A DNA stretch of 10,816 bases from Kouleothrix aurantiaca. GTDB taxonomy: Bacteria > Chloroflexota > Chloroflexia > Chloroflexales > Roseiflexaceae. Made by a program: the position numbers and the translations under genes. The notes under the pieces were generated by a model. The model was given only the letters and a program-made list of their open reading frames with translations, did no database searches and was not told the origin of the DNA. This document shows positions 1-6,600 of the stretch, piece after piece; the stretch's first letter is position 1; every line of letters starts with the position of its first letter. Location of the stretch: NCBI GenBank assembly GCA_001399705.1, contig LJCR01000037.1:1-10816 (forward strand), given 5' to 3'.

Positions 1-1
1 C

Positions 2-1456
2 TGTCCACAGCGCGATGAGCGACTAGGTTGGACCGGCGACATCCAGGTGTTTGCGCCAACCGCCAGCTTTCTCTTCGATACGGCTGGCTTCTTGCAATCC
101 TGGCTGGCCGACCTGGCCGCCGAGCAGGCTGAGGCAGACGGGGTAGTTCCGTTCGTCGTACCGAACGTGCTGCCTGGCACGCCCATCCCCGCGGCGGCCT
201 GGGGCGATGCAGCCGCGGTGGTGCCGTGGGTGCTGTACCAGCGCTTCGGCGACACGGGCATTCTTGAGACACAATTCGACAGCATGCGTGCGTGGGTCGA
301 TCTGCTTGCTAAGATCGCCAGCGAGCGCCATCTTTGGGATCGAGGCTTCCAGTTCGGCGACTGGCTGGATCCAAGCGCACCGCCAGATAAGCCAGCAGAT
401 GCGCGTACCAGTCCACAGATCGTGGCCACGGCCTATTTCGCGCGCTCAGCCGAGTTGGTTGCCGAGGCGGCAGCAGTGCTTGGCCGAGTGGATGATGCAA
501 CGCATTACCACGCACTAGCTGCGAAGGTGCGAGATGCTTTCGCTCGTGAGTATGTCACGTCGGCAGGTCGCCTGCTCAGCGACGCCGCTACGGCATATGC
601 GCTAGCGATCGGGTTTGGGCTGCTTCGCGACGGCGATCAGCGACGCAACGCTGGGAGACGCCTAGCCGCATTAGTGCGCGATAGTCGGTATCGTATCAGC
701 ACAGGATTCGTGGGCACGCCGCTAATTTGCGACGCACTGTGCAGCGTCGGCGAGTACGATACTGCGTTCCGTCTTCTGCTTGAGCGCGAGAATCCCTCGT
801 GGCTCTACCCCGTGACGATGGGCGCCACCACGATCTGGGAGCGCTGGGACAGCATGCTCCCCGACGGCTCGATTAACCCAGGCGAGATGACCTCATTCAA
901 TCACTACGCCCTTGGTGCAGTAGCTGATTGGATCCACCGTATGATCGGAGGGCTGACACCGGCTGCGCCGGGCTATCGCGCCATCGAGATACATCCAGTG
1001 CCAGGCGGCGGAATTACGCAGGCTACCACACGGCACCAAACACCGTATGGCCTCGCCGAGTGCACCTGGGCAATCGAAGCAGAAGAATTTCGGGTGACCG
1101 TTGTAGTGCCACCCAACACTATGGCGCGTGTCTTCCTTCCAGGGAGTGACGCGGCGCCAGTGGAGGTTGGCTCCGGCACACATCAATGGTCTTGCCCTTA
1201 CCAGAAGCCTCAGACGGCTCGCTCGCCGCTCTCGCTCGACTCCACGCTTGGCGAGATCATCGGCGATCCTGAGGTTTGGACAACCGTGTTATCCACGATC
1301 GCTCGTCACATGCCAGTGCTTTCCGAACAGATGAATGCCGGCACCGGTATATCAGGCAACACTGGATTGACGCTTCGGCAGGCGGTATCAATGCGCGCGA
1401 ACAGCGATACTCTGCGTGCAGAGCTTGAGACTGCGCTAACGCAGCTGAAACATTAG
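2..1456 (+). CDS. alpha-L-rhamnosidase, GH78 (C-terminal part; 5' end outside window)
   Basis: The frame is open from the first bases and reads CPQRDERLGWTGD in its first 13 visible codons. This is the GH78 catalytic-domain signature, whose acidic residues act in hydrolysis of terminal alpha-L-rhamnose. The (alpha/alpha)6 barrel continues with FGDWLDPSAP and WERWDSMLPDGSINPG (near visible residues 279-294); the Glu of WERW matches the family's catalytic base. A C-terminal beta domain follows (about 310-395), then an ~80-residue helical tail I cannot assign. About 484 residues are visible; full GH78 enzymes are usually about twice that, so the start lies upstream. A GTG at 47 would remove the catalytic signature and is not the true start. 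No signal peptide can be judged. It probably belonged to a rhamnose-use locus with the neighbouring dehydrogenase and lutA remnants. Family assignment is firm; exact substrate is inferred. Confidence 0.93.
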   Translation, partial: CPQRDERLGWTGDIQVFAPTASFLFDTAGFLQSWLADLAAEQAEADGVVPFVVPNVLPGTPIPAAAWGDAAAVVPWVLYQRFGDTGILETQFDSMRAWVDLLAKIASERHLWDRGFQFGDWLDPSAPPDKPADARTSPQIVATAYFARSAELVAEAAAVLGRVDDATHYHALAAKVRDAFAREYVTSAGRLLSDAATAYALAIGFGLLRDGDQRRNAGRRLAALVRDSRYRISTGFVGTPLICDALCSVGEYDTAFRLLLERENPSWLYPVTMGATTIWERWDSMLPDGSINPGEMTSFNHYALGAVADWIHRMIGGLTPAAPGYRAIEIHPVPGGGITQATTRHQTPYGLAECTWAIEAEEFRVTVVVPPNTMARVFLPGSDAAPVEVGSGTHQWSCPYQKPQTARSPLSLDSTLGEIIGDPEVWTTVLSTIARHMPVLSEQMNAGTGISGNTGLTLRQAVSMRANSDTLRAELETALTQLKH

Positions 1457-1535
1457 GCCCGCACCGATGGTGCGACGCAATATTGTTTTAGGTTCGGATA
1501 TGCCCTGCACTCGCATGTGAGGAGGAGCAACGGCG

Positions 1536-1936
1536 ATGCAGACTGGCGCCACACGCGCGTTACACGTAGGAGCAATGCCACTGGCACAGACAAACGTCGA
1601 AGCAGATGTATTGATCGAACGCACTGGCCAGCCACAGCTATTGCTGGATGGTATCCGCTCGCTACGTCCGGCTGGCCGCGCCATAATCGTGGGTCTTGGT
1701 CCGAGCGATGAAATGCTGGTGGCAATGAGCCTTATCCAGAGGCGTGAGATCTGGCTGACCAGCACGTTCCGCTATGTCAACACCTATCCTAGGCAATCGA
1801 TCTGGTCGCGGCAGGTCGCGTGAACCTCGACACGATTGTGACGGGATACTATGGGATTGATGAGACGCAACAGGCACTGGAGGCCGGGCGCTGCGATCCG
1901 AATAGCATTGAAGCAATCGGGCGACCGAGCACATAA
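1536..1936 (+). pseudogene. zinc-type polyol/alcohol dehydrogenase (MDR family) remnant
   Basis: The sequence reads as the C-terminal third of a sorbitol/idonate dehydrogenase-like MDR protein: ADVLIERTGQPQLLLDG (end of the Rossmann fold), then LRPAGRAIIVGLGP and SLIQRREIWLTSTFRY. Near 1788-1792 (acctatcctaggcaatc) the frame breaks. The tail continues in another frame as IDLVAAGRVNLDTIVTG and QALEAGRCDPNSIEA, ending at TAA 1934-1936. The zinc-binding N-terminal domain (about 200 residues in the family) is missing, and upstream sequence after the rhamnosidase stop gives no further similarity. It is therefore both truncated and frameshifted. NAD(P)-dependent oxidation of a polyol or sugar acid is the family's role; this copy cannot make a working enzyme. 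Confidence 0.82.
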
Positions 1937-2027
1937 TGTGGAACGCGTGGCCATCTGTGAACTAATTGGATGGAATATCTATAAAGTCGCGCGGCCATGG
2001 GAATTCATCTCATAAGAATGGGTAATG

Positions 2028-2205
2028 ATGCGAATTTCACTCTTTATTACGTGCTTCAATGACACATTCTTTCCGGAGGTTGGTCGCGCCACTATTGAGG
2101 TGCTTGAGCGGCTCGGCCACACGGTCGATTTTCGGCGCGAGCAGACCTGCTGTGGCCAGATGCACTACAACCCAGGATACCAGCGCGAGGCCATTCCGCT
2201 TGTCG
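2028..2205 (+). pseudogene. lutA: lutA-like (YkgE family) Fe-S protein, 5' fragment cut by IS
   Basis: The 59 codons before the IS read MRISLFITCFNDTFFPEVGR and EQTCCGQMHYNPGY. This is the N-terminus of LutA/YkgE, a cysteine-rich (CCG domain) component of the LutABC lactate-oxidation complex. The family is normally ~240 residues with a second CCG motif; here the frame runs into the left IS end at 2206. ATG 2028 is preferred because homologues start MRISLF; ATG 2025 just upstream is also in frame. No continuation is visible after the right IS end at 3395, so the insertion was accompanied or followed by deletion or rearrangement. Recognition is strong; function is lost. Confidence 0.85.
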
Positions 2206-2262
2206 TGAGACCAATAAACTGGCCAGGTCGATATGTTAGGATCCTCCGAACAGGAGGACGAC

Positions 2263-2532
2263 ATGAAGACCACCCAGCATACGGCCGAACAGATTGTCAA
2301 GATTCTTGAACAGGCCGAGAAGGGCGAGCAGACCATCGCCGCTCTCTGCCGCGAACACGCCATTGCCGAGAACACCTTCTATCGCTGGCGAAAAGCGTAT
2401 GGTGGGATGTCGGTCAATGAGGCCCAGCGGCTCAAAGAACTGGAGAAGGAAAACGCGCGCCTCAAGCGGCTGCTCGCCGAGCGCATGCTCGAAAATGATC
2501 TGCTCAAAGAGCTGCTCCAAAAAAAGGGCTGA
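2263..2532 (+). CDS. IS3-family transposase OrfA
   Basis: This 89-residue protein has an N-terminal helix-turn-helix of the HTH_Tnp_1 type (about residues 5-45; AEQIVKILEQAEKGEQT then IAENTFYRWRKAYGGM). A leucine-zipper-like helix follows (about 52-86; LKELEKENARLKRLLAE). It binds the terminal repeats and, by -1 frameshifting, forms the N-terminus of the OrfAB transposase. ATG 2263 is chosen over the in-frame start at 2233 because AGGAGG (2252-2257) lies 5 bases upstream and the protein then begins MKTTQHTAEQ, as in relatives. It ends at TGA 2530-2532, two bases before the orfB ATG. Confidence 0.93.
   Translation: MKTTQHTAEQIVKILEQAEKGEQTIAALCREHAIAENTFYRWRKAYGGMSVNEAQRLKELEKENARLKRLLAERMLENDLLKELLQKKG
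2519..2526 (+). promoter_or_regulatory. programmed -1 frameshift signal, A_AAA_AAG
   Basis: At the end of orfA a run of seven A followed by G gives the slippery heptamer A_AAA_AAG (2520-2526) in the orfA frame. Slipping one base back moves ribosomes into the orfB frame just before the orfA stop, which is the standard IS3 route to the OrfAB fusion transposase. The relation of the frames was checked from coordinates; frameshifting itself is inferred from family behaviour. Confidence 0.8.
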
Positions 2533-2534
2533 CG

Positions 2535-3365
2535 ATGACCGAGCAGCGCGAGGCGGTACAGTTCTTGGTGGACGGCGGCTTGTCGGTGCAGCGCGCCTGT
2601 GCCTTGGCGCAGATCCATCGCTCGACCTTCCGCTATGTCGCGCACCCGAACGATGATACGGCATTGCGGAGCCAAATTCAGGCACTGGCTCTTCAGCATC
2701 CGCGCTACGGCTATCGTCGGATCAGCGTGCTGATCAATCGAGCCGAGAAGGTCAACCAGAAGCGGATTCGTCGGTTATGGCGGCTCAATCGGCTACAAGT
2801 GCGGCGCGTGGTGCGCAAACGCACCCGTCGAGCACGACCGGAGCGGTTGCAGGCGGCCTATCCTGGTCATATTTGGGCATATGATTTTGTCGAGGATGCC
2901 TTGGCTGATGGCACACCACTGCGGATCTTGACGGTGATAGATGAGTTCACGCGCGAAGGATTGGCTATCGATGTGGCGTTGACGACCTCGGCTGAGCGGG
3001 TGATTGGTGTACTGACGGCGCTCTTTGCGCAACACGGAGCGCCAGCCCATCTGCGCAGCGACAATGGTGCGGAATTCGTGGCGATTGCGCTGCAGAGTTG
3101 GCTGGCACAGTCGGAGGTGCAGACGTTGTACATCGAGCCTGGCAAGCCCTGGCAGAATGGCAAGGAGGAACGCTTTAACGGAACCGTGCGCGATGAATGT
3201 TTGAACCTGCATATCTTTACCTCACTGGCCGAGGCAGCTGTTCGGCTCAACGCATTCCGGCGCCACTACAACAGCGAGCGACCACATAGCCAGCTGGGCT
3301 ATTTGACCCCAGTGGCGTTCAAGGTAGCCTGGCTCGAAGCGCAGGCAAAAGTGCAGGATTCCTAA
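2535..3365 (+). CDS. IS3-family transposase OrfB (DDE integrase core)
   Basis: This 276-residue protein has an N-terminal HTH_21-like region (about 40-100, with HPRYGYRRI) and an rve integrase core. The catalytic triad is intact: D117 in WAYDF, D176 in RSDNGAEF and E212 in NGKEERFNG. D176 and E212 have 35 residues between them, the DDx35E spacing of IS3 enzymes. The C-terminus RRHYNSERPHSQLGYLTP is also typical. It is probably made mostly as the OrfAB fusion and carries out copy-out/paste-in transposition through a circular intermediate. No internal stop or frameshift is seen, so the element may still be active. Confidence 0.95.
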   Translation: MTEQREAVQFLVDGGLSVQRACALAQIHRSTFRYVAHPNDDTALRSQIQALALQHPRYGYRRISVLINRAEKVNQKRIRRLWRLNRLQVRRVVRKRTRRARPERLQAAYPGHIWAYDFVEDALADGTPLRILTVIDEFTREGLAIDVALTTSAERVIGVLTALFAQHGAPAHLRSDNGAEFVAIALQSWLAQSEVQTLYIEPGKPWQNGKEERFNGTVRDECLNLHIFTSLAEAAVRLNAFRRHYNSERPHSQLGYLTPVAFKVAWLEAQAKVQDS

Positions 3366-3396
3366 CATTGCCACTTGACCAGTTCTTGGGTCTCAT

Positions 3397-3641
3397 GTCA
3401 TCTATGGCTCAGGTGAAGGCTGGAGTGCGCTTCTGCATCACCCAGAACACGCTCATCGGAACACCGACACCGAATTATCGGAATACGCGATTGTTGCGCT
3501 TGATATTGGCGTTGCCTTTTTCATGGATACGGCCAGATTCTCACGATAGCGACGGACGGCACAACCTATTTTGTAGAGGCAGAACTTGGAGCAGCCATCG
3601 CGGAAGATTTGCAATCAGCAGTAAGTGTATCGTATATTTGA
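3397..3641 (+). pseudogene. frameshifted fragment of an unrecognised gene beside the IS
   Basis: Immediately after the IS the frame reads VIYGSGEGWSALLHHPEH and SEYAIVALDIGVAFFMDTAR, with a TAG at 3547-3549. From about 3540 a second frame continues plausibly as LTIATDGTTYFVEAELGAAI and EDLQSAVSVSYI, to TGA 3639-3641. Both parts have protein-like composition and join at a single frame change, so I read them as one decayed gene whose 5' part was lost at the IS junction. I do not recognise the family. It does not resemble the missing part of LutA. Confidence 0.5.
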
Positions 3642-3706
3642 GTAAGTGAATAGCACTTTACTTTGACAGAGCTTGCAGCTTAATAATGCCTTAGAACGAC
3701 GTTGCC

Positions 3707-3830
3707 GCCGAACAAGCCGTTGCAGCGGACGCGCTACGCGCCACGAGATCGGTGCTATTTTAGAGCGTGATTTCGTGCTGCTCGTCATTCCGCTCTAAAT
3801 GGCGCGCCGCTGAACGGCAGAGCGTTCGGC
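3707..3830 (+). other. attC site 1 (124 bp), left-most site
   Basis: R'' is GCCGAAC (3707-3713) and R' is GTTCGGC (3824-3830). Both depart from consensus at one position but remain complementary, over ten bases in the extended boxes. The arms GCCGTTGCAGCGGACGCGC and GCGCGCCGCTGAACGGC pair fully except for an extra G and an extra A in the left arm. The loop contains its own stem, TTTAGAGCG/CGCTCTAAA (3759-3767 with 3791-3799). No matching cassette start is found upstream, so this is the visible edge of the array. Confidence 0.82.
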
Positions 3831-3936
3831 GGCACTACTCACACCTGTGCCACATGTGATGCGGTTGAGTCTTTCTATCTACGGGCACAGGGACAATTTA
3901 AATCACGCTAAATCTGAACTGTGCGAGAGGACCTCG

Positions 3937-4287
3937 ATGTTCAACAACTTCTTTTCTATCTCCTGGACACCCGAGCGCCTTCACCGTTGGGAAAAAACAC
4001 GAAGTAAAGGAAAACGCCACTTCGTTCTCTGGCGGGGCGTCATCTTTTGGGGTGGCTTTATGTTCGTGATTATGCAACTTTGGCAGTTTGGCTTCTGGTA
4101 TTACCGTTACCATAGTGCCCCGCCTGCAATCACTGCTTATCTGCTACTATGCGCGATTGGGTATCCTATTGGAGGGTGGTGGTGGGGCAACACTGTGTGG
4201 ACGATGACCGAGCGCTCCTATCAAGCACATCAACAACACGATACAACAGCTCTACAGTCTCGAAACGATACAACGGAGGTCGGATAA
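3937..4287 (+). CDS. cassette 1: small two-helix membrane protein, unknown function
   Basis: This 116-residue protein has a basic N-terminal segment (RLHRWEKTRSKGKRH) and two hydrophobic, aromatic-rich helices. TM1 is about residues 30-54 (LWRGVIFWGGFMFVIMQLW) and TM2 about 64-84 (ITAYLLLCAIGYPIGGWWWG). A hydrophilic Q/T-rich tail follows. ATG 3937 is chosen because GAGAGG (3925-3930) lies 6 bases upstream; the in-frame ATG at 3847 would add 30 residues of poor character and sits almost on the cassette boundary. It is the only convincing gene of cassette 1 and starts about 110 bases after R' of attC site 1. I do not recognise a family. Small inner-membrane proteins are common cargo of integron cassettes, but that gives no function. 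Confidence 0.75.
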   Translation: MFNNFFSISWTPERLHRWEKTRSKGKRHFVLWRGVIFWGGFMFVIMQLWQFGFWYYRYHSAPPAITAYLLLCAIGYPIGGWWWGNTVWTMTERSYQAHQQHDTTALQSRNDTTEVG

Positions 4288-4385
4288 ACAGAGCCTGCCT
4301 CAGGTACCATTATAACCAGCACGATTGTATCAATACAGCTCCATCCAAGCGTCTGCACGATAGTACGTCCGGAAAAGTACTCAAA

Positions 4386-4408
4386 CTATACCCGTTCAGG
4401 GGGTATAG
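4386..4408. other. short inverted repeat (hairpin) downstream of the cassette 1 gene
   Basis: CTATACCC (4386-4393) and GGGTATAG (4401-4408) form a perfect 8-bp stem with a 7-base loop, about 100 bases after the stop codon. No T-run follows, so an intrinsic terminator is not supported. It could be an RNA hairpin or a protein-binding site. The surrounding 4288-4535 holds nothing else that I recognise. Confidence 0.4.
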
Positions 4409-4535
4409 AATTGTCTTTGGAATGCGCTTACTTATCGCGGATTTGTGTTCATCATGTCGCGATCCTGAGAGCGATACTGCACCAAAATGCCGTTCTTCGG
4501 CTGCAACCGCTGAACAGAATGCTCAAACGGCTGCC

Positions 4536-4640
4536 GCCGAACAAGGCGTTCCAGTTGACCGCTTCGCGCGCAAGATCGCCGGTTTTTTGAGAGAAGCCTG
4601 AGCAGCGCGCTCGCGGCAACTGAACGCCATACCGTTGGGC
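4536..4640 (+). other. attC site 2 (105 bp), type A
   Basis: R'' is GCCGAAC (4536-4542) and R' is GTTGGGC (4634-4640). The two boxes mismatch in place, but R'' pairs perfectly over ten bases (GCCGCCGAAC, 4533-4542) with the start of its own cassette, GTTCGGCGGC, at 3824. Arms GGCGTTCCAGTTGACCGC and GCGGCAACTGAACGCC pair except for an extra C and an extra A on the left. This is the clearest sign that R' bases belong to the following cassette. Confidence 0.88.
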
Positions 4641-5219
4641 CGCTCACGAGAAAAGCCATTTCACTAGGATGCTTTTTGTTCGTATAAGATGCTTGGTCGT
4701 ATTAACAAATAGTCATTGATGATATATTGTAGAGGGAGGACGCCCATGCTACAATCTCTTGTGAAGTACCTAATCTAACGTCAGTTCGGGATAAGGAGCG
4801 AGCTATTCCGCTTCAGACTGCATAGAGCGGATTTGGCACAATGGCTCATTGGAGCACAACTCTGAAAACCGGATAAGAGGGCACTCCAATCGTCGAGCCT
4901 GCTGATCAAGAAGCGCTTTGGAACGCCATATACCGCATTCGCTTATCCCGAACTGACGTTAATCTACATGTCACGTTCCTAAATATCCAGAGGCTGCACA
5001 CCTCACCTTCTACAAAGGCCAATATACAGCAACGGATGGCGCAGAATCGAACAGAGAGCGCCTCCCAGGAATAGTTCCTATAGCAAGGAGTGGAAGTATA
5101 GACCTGTATATATCGCTCTAGAAAGCCAAGTGCTCGGCAAAACTTAGATCAATATTTCTGCTTTCTGCTATATGCCTTTTGTCCCGAAATGACAAGGCAG
5201 ACTCAAACGAGGTAATCTC
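4641..5219. other. non-coding 5' part of cassette 2
   Basis: This long stretch between attC site 2 and the cassette 2 gene has no convincing ORF on either strand. It contains the MITE-like element at 4778-4959 and otherwise AT-rich sequence. I found no clear promoter, although one must lie here or upstream. Removing the element would still leave about 400 bases of leader, unusually long for a cassette. Confidence 0.6.
4778..4959. mobile_element. MITE-like element, 182 bp, within cassette 2
   Basis: Perfect 18-bp terminal inverted repeats ACGTCAGTTCGGGATAAG (4778-4795 and, inverted, 4942-4959) are flanked on both sides by TAATCTA (4771-4777 and 4960-4966), a likely 7-bp target duplication. 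The TA of the flank also extends the inverted repeat to 20 bp, so the duplication could be read slightly shorter. The interior has no ORF and a smaller inverted repeat, ATTGGAG/CTCCAAT (4848-4854, 4884-4890). It looks like a non-autonomous element needing a transposase from elsewhere; I cannot name the parent IS family. Confidence 0.8.
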
Positions 5220-5921
5220 ATGTCAGCAGGTAGCTCCGGTAATTCTCCCAACAACTCTCACATTGTAAGTATTACTATAGCTATCGTAGGAGCATTAGGA
5301 TTAATTATAGCTGCTTGGATAGGCCCGCAAGTCGTCGTTAACGTCAACCAACAAGGACAGGCCACAGCAGCCGCTGAATTACAGCCCACTATTGATTCAC
5401 TTCAAAATGTTCCAACAGCAACTGCAAGGTTAGTGGAAATTACAAAGGTCGTAGTTGTGACCCAATTGGTTGAAGTTACTCGTGAAGTACCAGCGGCTGT
5501 AGTTCCTGTACAAACAATAACACCCTTAATTACCCCATCGGGTTCATTAAAACCTGGCCAAACTTTCAATCAAGATGGCATGAAATTAACTCTTTCGAAA
5601 GACTTTGGCATAAAAGATCCGAAACACATACTTGTCCTTTTCTCCTTGGAAAATAATACCTCAAAAGATATAGTAATACAATATGACGATTCCCATTATA
5701 CTGCTAAAGATAGTCTCGGAAGAGATTTAGGAATATCATTATATTTTAATGAGGATGCTTGCCGCTACACCGCTGATCGGGTTATGAAAACAGGCGAATA
5801 TTATCAGTGCGGTCTTTTAATAGAAGCCGACCTCTCTGCAATCACTGAAATACAAATCACGGCTTCTGATATTGCTAGAATAAAACGAGCAGAGTGGACA
5901 ATACCTATTGATGTTCACTAG
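5220..5921 (+). CDS. cassette 2: membrane-anchored protein with C-terminal DUF4352-like domain
   Basis: This 233-residue protein has a short polar N-terminus and one hydrophobic segment (about 15-35, VSITIAIVGALGLIIAAWIG), probably an uncleaved anchor. A valine/threonine-rich stretch follows (about 70-105, EITKVVVVTQLVEVTREV), of a kind often seen as surface-protein linkers in Chloroflexota. The C-terminal domain (about 111-233) starts GQTFNQDGMKLTL, then ILVLFSLENNTSKDIVI, resembling DUF4352-type immunoglobulin-like domains. The domain probably lies outside the membrane. ATG 5220 has ACGAGG at 5207-5212, 7 bases upstream. It is the only gene of cassette 2, ends about 60 bases before attC site 3, and is clearly AT-richer than the left flank. 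Domain family is tentative; function is unknown. Confidence 0.82.
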   Translation: MSAGSSGNSPNNSHIVSITIAIVGALGLIIAAWIGPQVVVNVNQQGQATAAAELQPTIDSLQNVPTATARLVEITKVVVVTQLVEVTREVPAAVVPVQTITPLITPSGSLKPGQTFNQDGMKLTLSKDFGIKDPKHILVLFSLENNTSKDIVIQYDDSHYTAKDSLGRDLGISLYFNEDACRYTADRVMKTGEYYQCGLLIEADLSAITEIQITASDIARIKRAEWTIPIDVH

Positions 5922-5982
5922 ATCAGATGAACAGTAACAACATTGTAAAGGCATATTTTTTATCCGTTGCTATCATCTTGCG

Positions 5983-6087
5983 GCCCAACCCGGCGTTGCA
6001 GCTGACCGCTTCGCGCGCAAGATCGTGGCTTTTTTGATGCCTTCTTATGCAGCGCGCTCGCGGCAGCTGAACGCCAATCCGTTGGGC
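5983..6087 (+). other. attC site 3 (105 bp), type A
   Basis: R'' GCCCAAC is at 5983-5989 and R' GTTGGGC at 6081-6087. The extended R'' GCGGCCCAAC (5980-5989) is fully complementary to the start of cassette 2, GTTGGGCCGC, at 4634. Arms GGCGTTGCAGCTGACCGC and GCGGCAGCTGAACGCC pair with an extra G and an extra A on the left. A T-run lies in the loop. Confidence 0.9.
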
Positions 6088-6594
6088 GATTCTTAGGCGC
6101 ACGTTTGTCTCGATCTCGAATGGAGCTTTCTGGCTTTTTGGCATAACAAAGCAGTACAGTCACAAGAGAGCGAATCGAGCGTGGGATGAACGCCCGTGGT
6201 GCCGCGTGGTTCCGTGTCGCACTTGCTCAACCCTGGTGGTACGAGTGCCCGTTATGCTGCCGTGGTTCCGTTCAACGCCTTGTACACACCAGCGTGATTC
6301 GAAAGCTCGTTATGCCACGTGGTTCCGTTCAAGGTCGTCTCAACCCTGCGTGGTGCGAAGGCTCGTGGTGCTGATTGTGGTTCCGTCAGCGTGGTTCAGC
6401 CAAGTGCAGTTGCTCGTATCAAATCAGCATGGTTGGCTCATGCTTCAACTCGTCGCTCTATCAAAGCTCTCGCCCAACACGCGCTTGCAGCGGACGCCGC
6501 TTCGCGTCGAGCGAGATCGTGCGTTTTTCACCGCCAGTATCTGCTACAATGTGGCTGCCATCTTTCGGTGGCGGCGCCGCTAAAGCGCAACCCG
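6082..6594 (+). repeat. cassette 3: repeat cassette, copy 1 (513 bp)
   Basis: This is the first of four diverged copies of one cassette. The start, TCTTAGGCG then TGTCTCGATCTCGAA, is shared with the other copies. The body holds four units of a 57-bp repeat with core CGTTATGCCGCGTGGTTCCG; the TGGTT motifs lie at 6207, 6263, 6320 and 6378. The first interval is 56 bp, so a single-base loss breaks the frame that is open in copies 2-4: ATG 6186 reads MNARGAAWFRVALAQP and then shifts. It ends in a type B attC. Copies are clearly similar by eye but far from identical, which indicates old duplications. Role unknown; no functional ORF is supported in this copy. Confidence 0.85.
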
Positions 6595-6600
6595 TTGGGC
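6472..6600 (+). other. attC site 4 (129 bp), type B
   Basis: R'' GCCCAAC is at 6472-6478 and R' GTTGGGC at 6594-6600. Nine bases TCGCCCAAC pair with the start of cassette 3 at 6081. The left arm GCGCTTGCAGCGGACGCC and right arm GGCGCCGCTAAAGCGC pair with an internal mismatch/extra base and an extra A on the left, at the same two places as in type A sites. The loop carries TGCTACAAT (6542-6550). Confidence 0.87.

Larger units (their letters stand above)
2206..3395 (+). mobile_element. IS3-family insertion sequence (1190 bp)
   Basis: Imperfect terminal inverted repeats occupy 2206-2241 and 3360-3395. Both begin TGAGACC when read inward, and 28 of the first 36 positions match, including a shared ATGTTAGGA block. 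Between them lie orfA and orfB in the usual IS3 arrangement, and the orfB stop lies inside the right repeat. Size and organisation fit a complete element. No clean target duplication is seen: tgtc follows the right end (3396-3399) and also occurs at 2201-2204, but one base away from the left end, so the duplication may be eroded or a rearrangement may have occurred. It interrupts lutA. Confidence 0.93.

Noticed and set aside
47..1456. GTG at 47 as the rhamnosidase start
   Set aside because: The frame is open upstream to the window edge and encodes the GH78 catalytic signature there, so the gene is simply cut by the window.
1491..1498. GTTCGGAT as a possible upstream cassette start for attC site 1
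   Set aside because: Only the first seven bases fit the extended box needed (GTTCGGCGGC expected), and the interval would include the dehydrogenase remnant, lutA and an IS. It is a chance match.
2206..3395. IS3 element as the mobiliser of the cassette array
   Set aside because: A single copy lies on one side only and its end repeats do not occur at the array; it merely neighbours it.
4149..4601. 150-codon + strand frame overlapping the cassette 1 gene and ending in attC site 2
   Set aside because: It overlaps the membrane-protein CDS in another frame, is rich in unlikely residues and runs into the attC.
5923..6144. - strand frames reading PFEIET...GVQLPRA...REAVNCNAVLG, also at 7270-7596, 8723-9004 and 10343-10598
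   Set aside because: They are translations of attC sites plus the conserved start of the repeat cassette. Similarity between them follows from the DNA repeats; frames differ in end points and cross cassette boundaries.
6190..6400. 57-bp repeats as a CRISPR array
   Set aside because: Units are contiguous and degenerate with no alternating constant repeats and unique spacers, and no cas genes are present.
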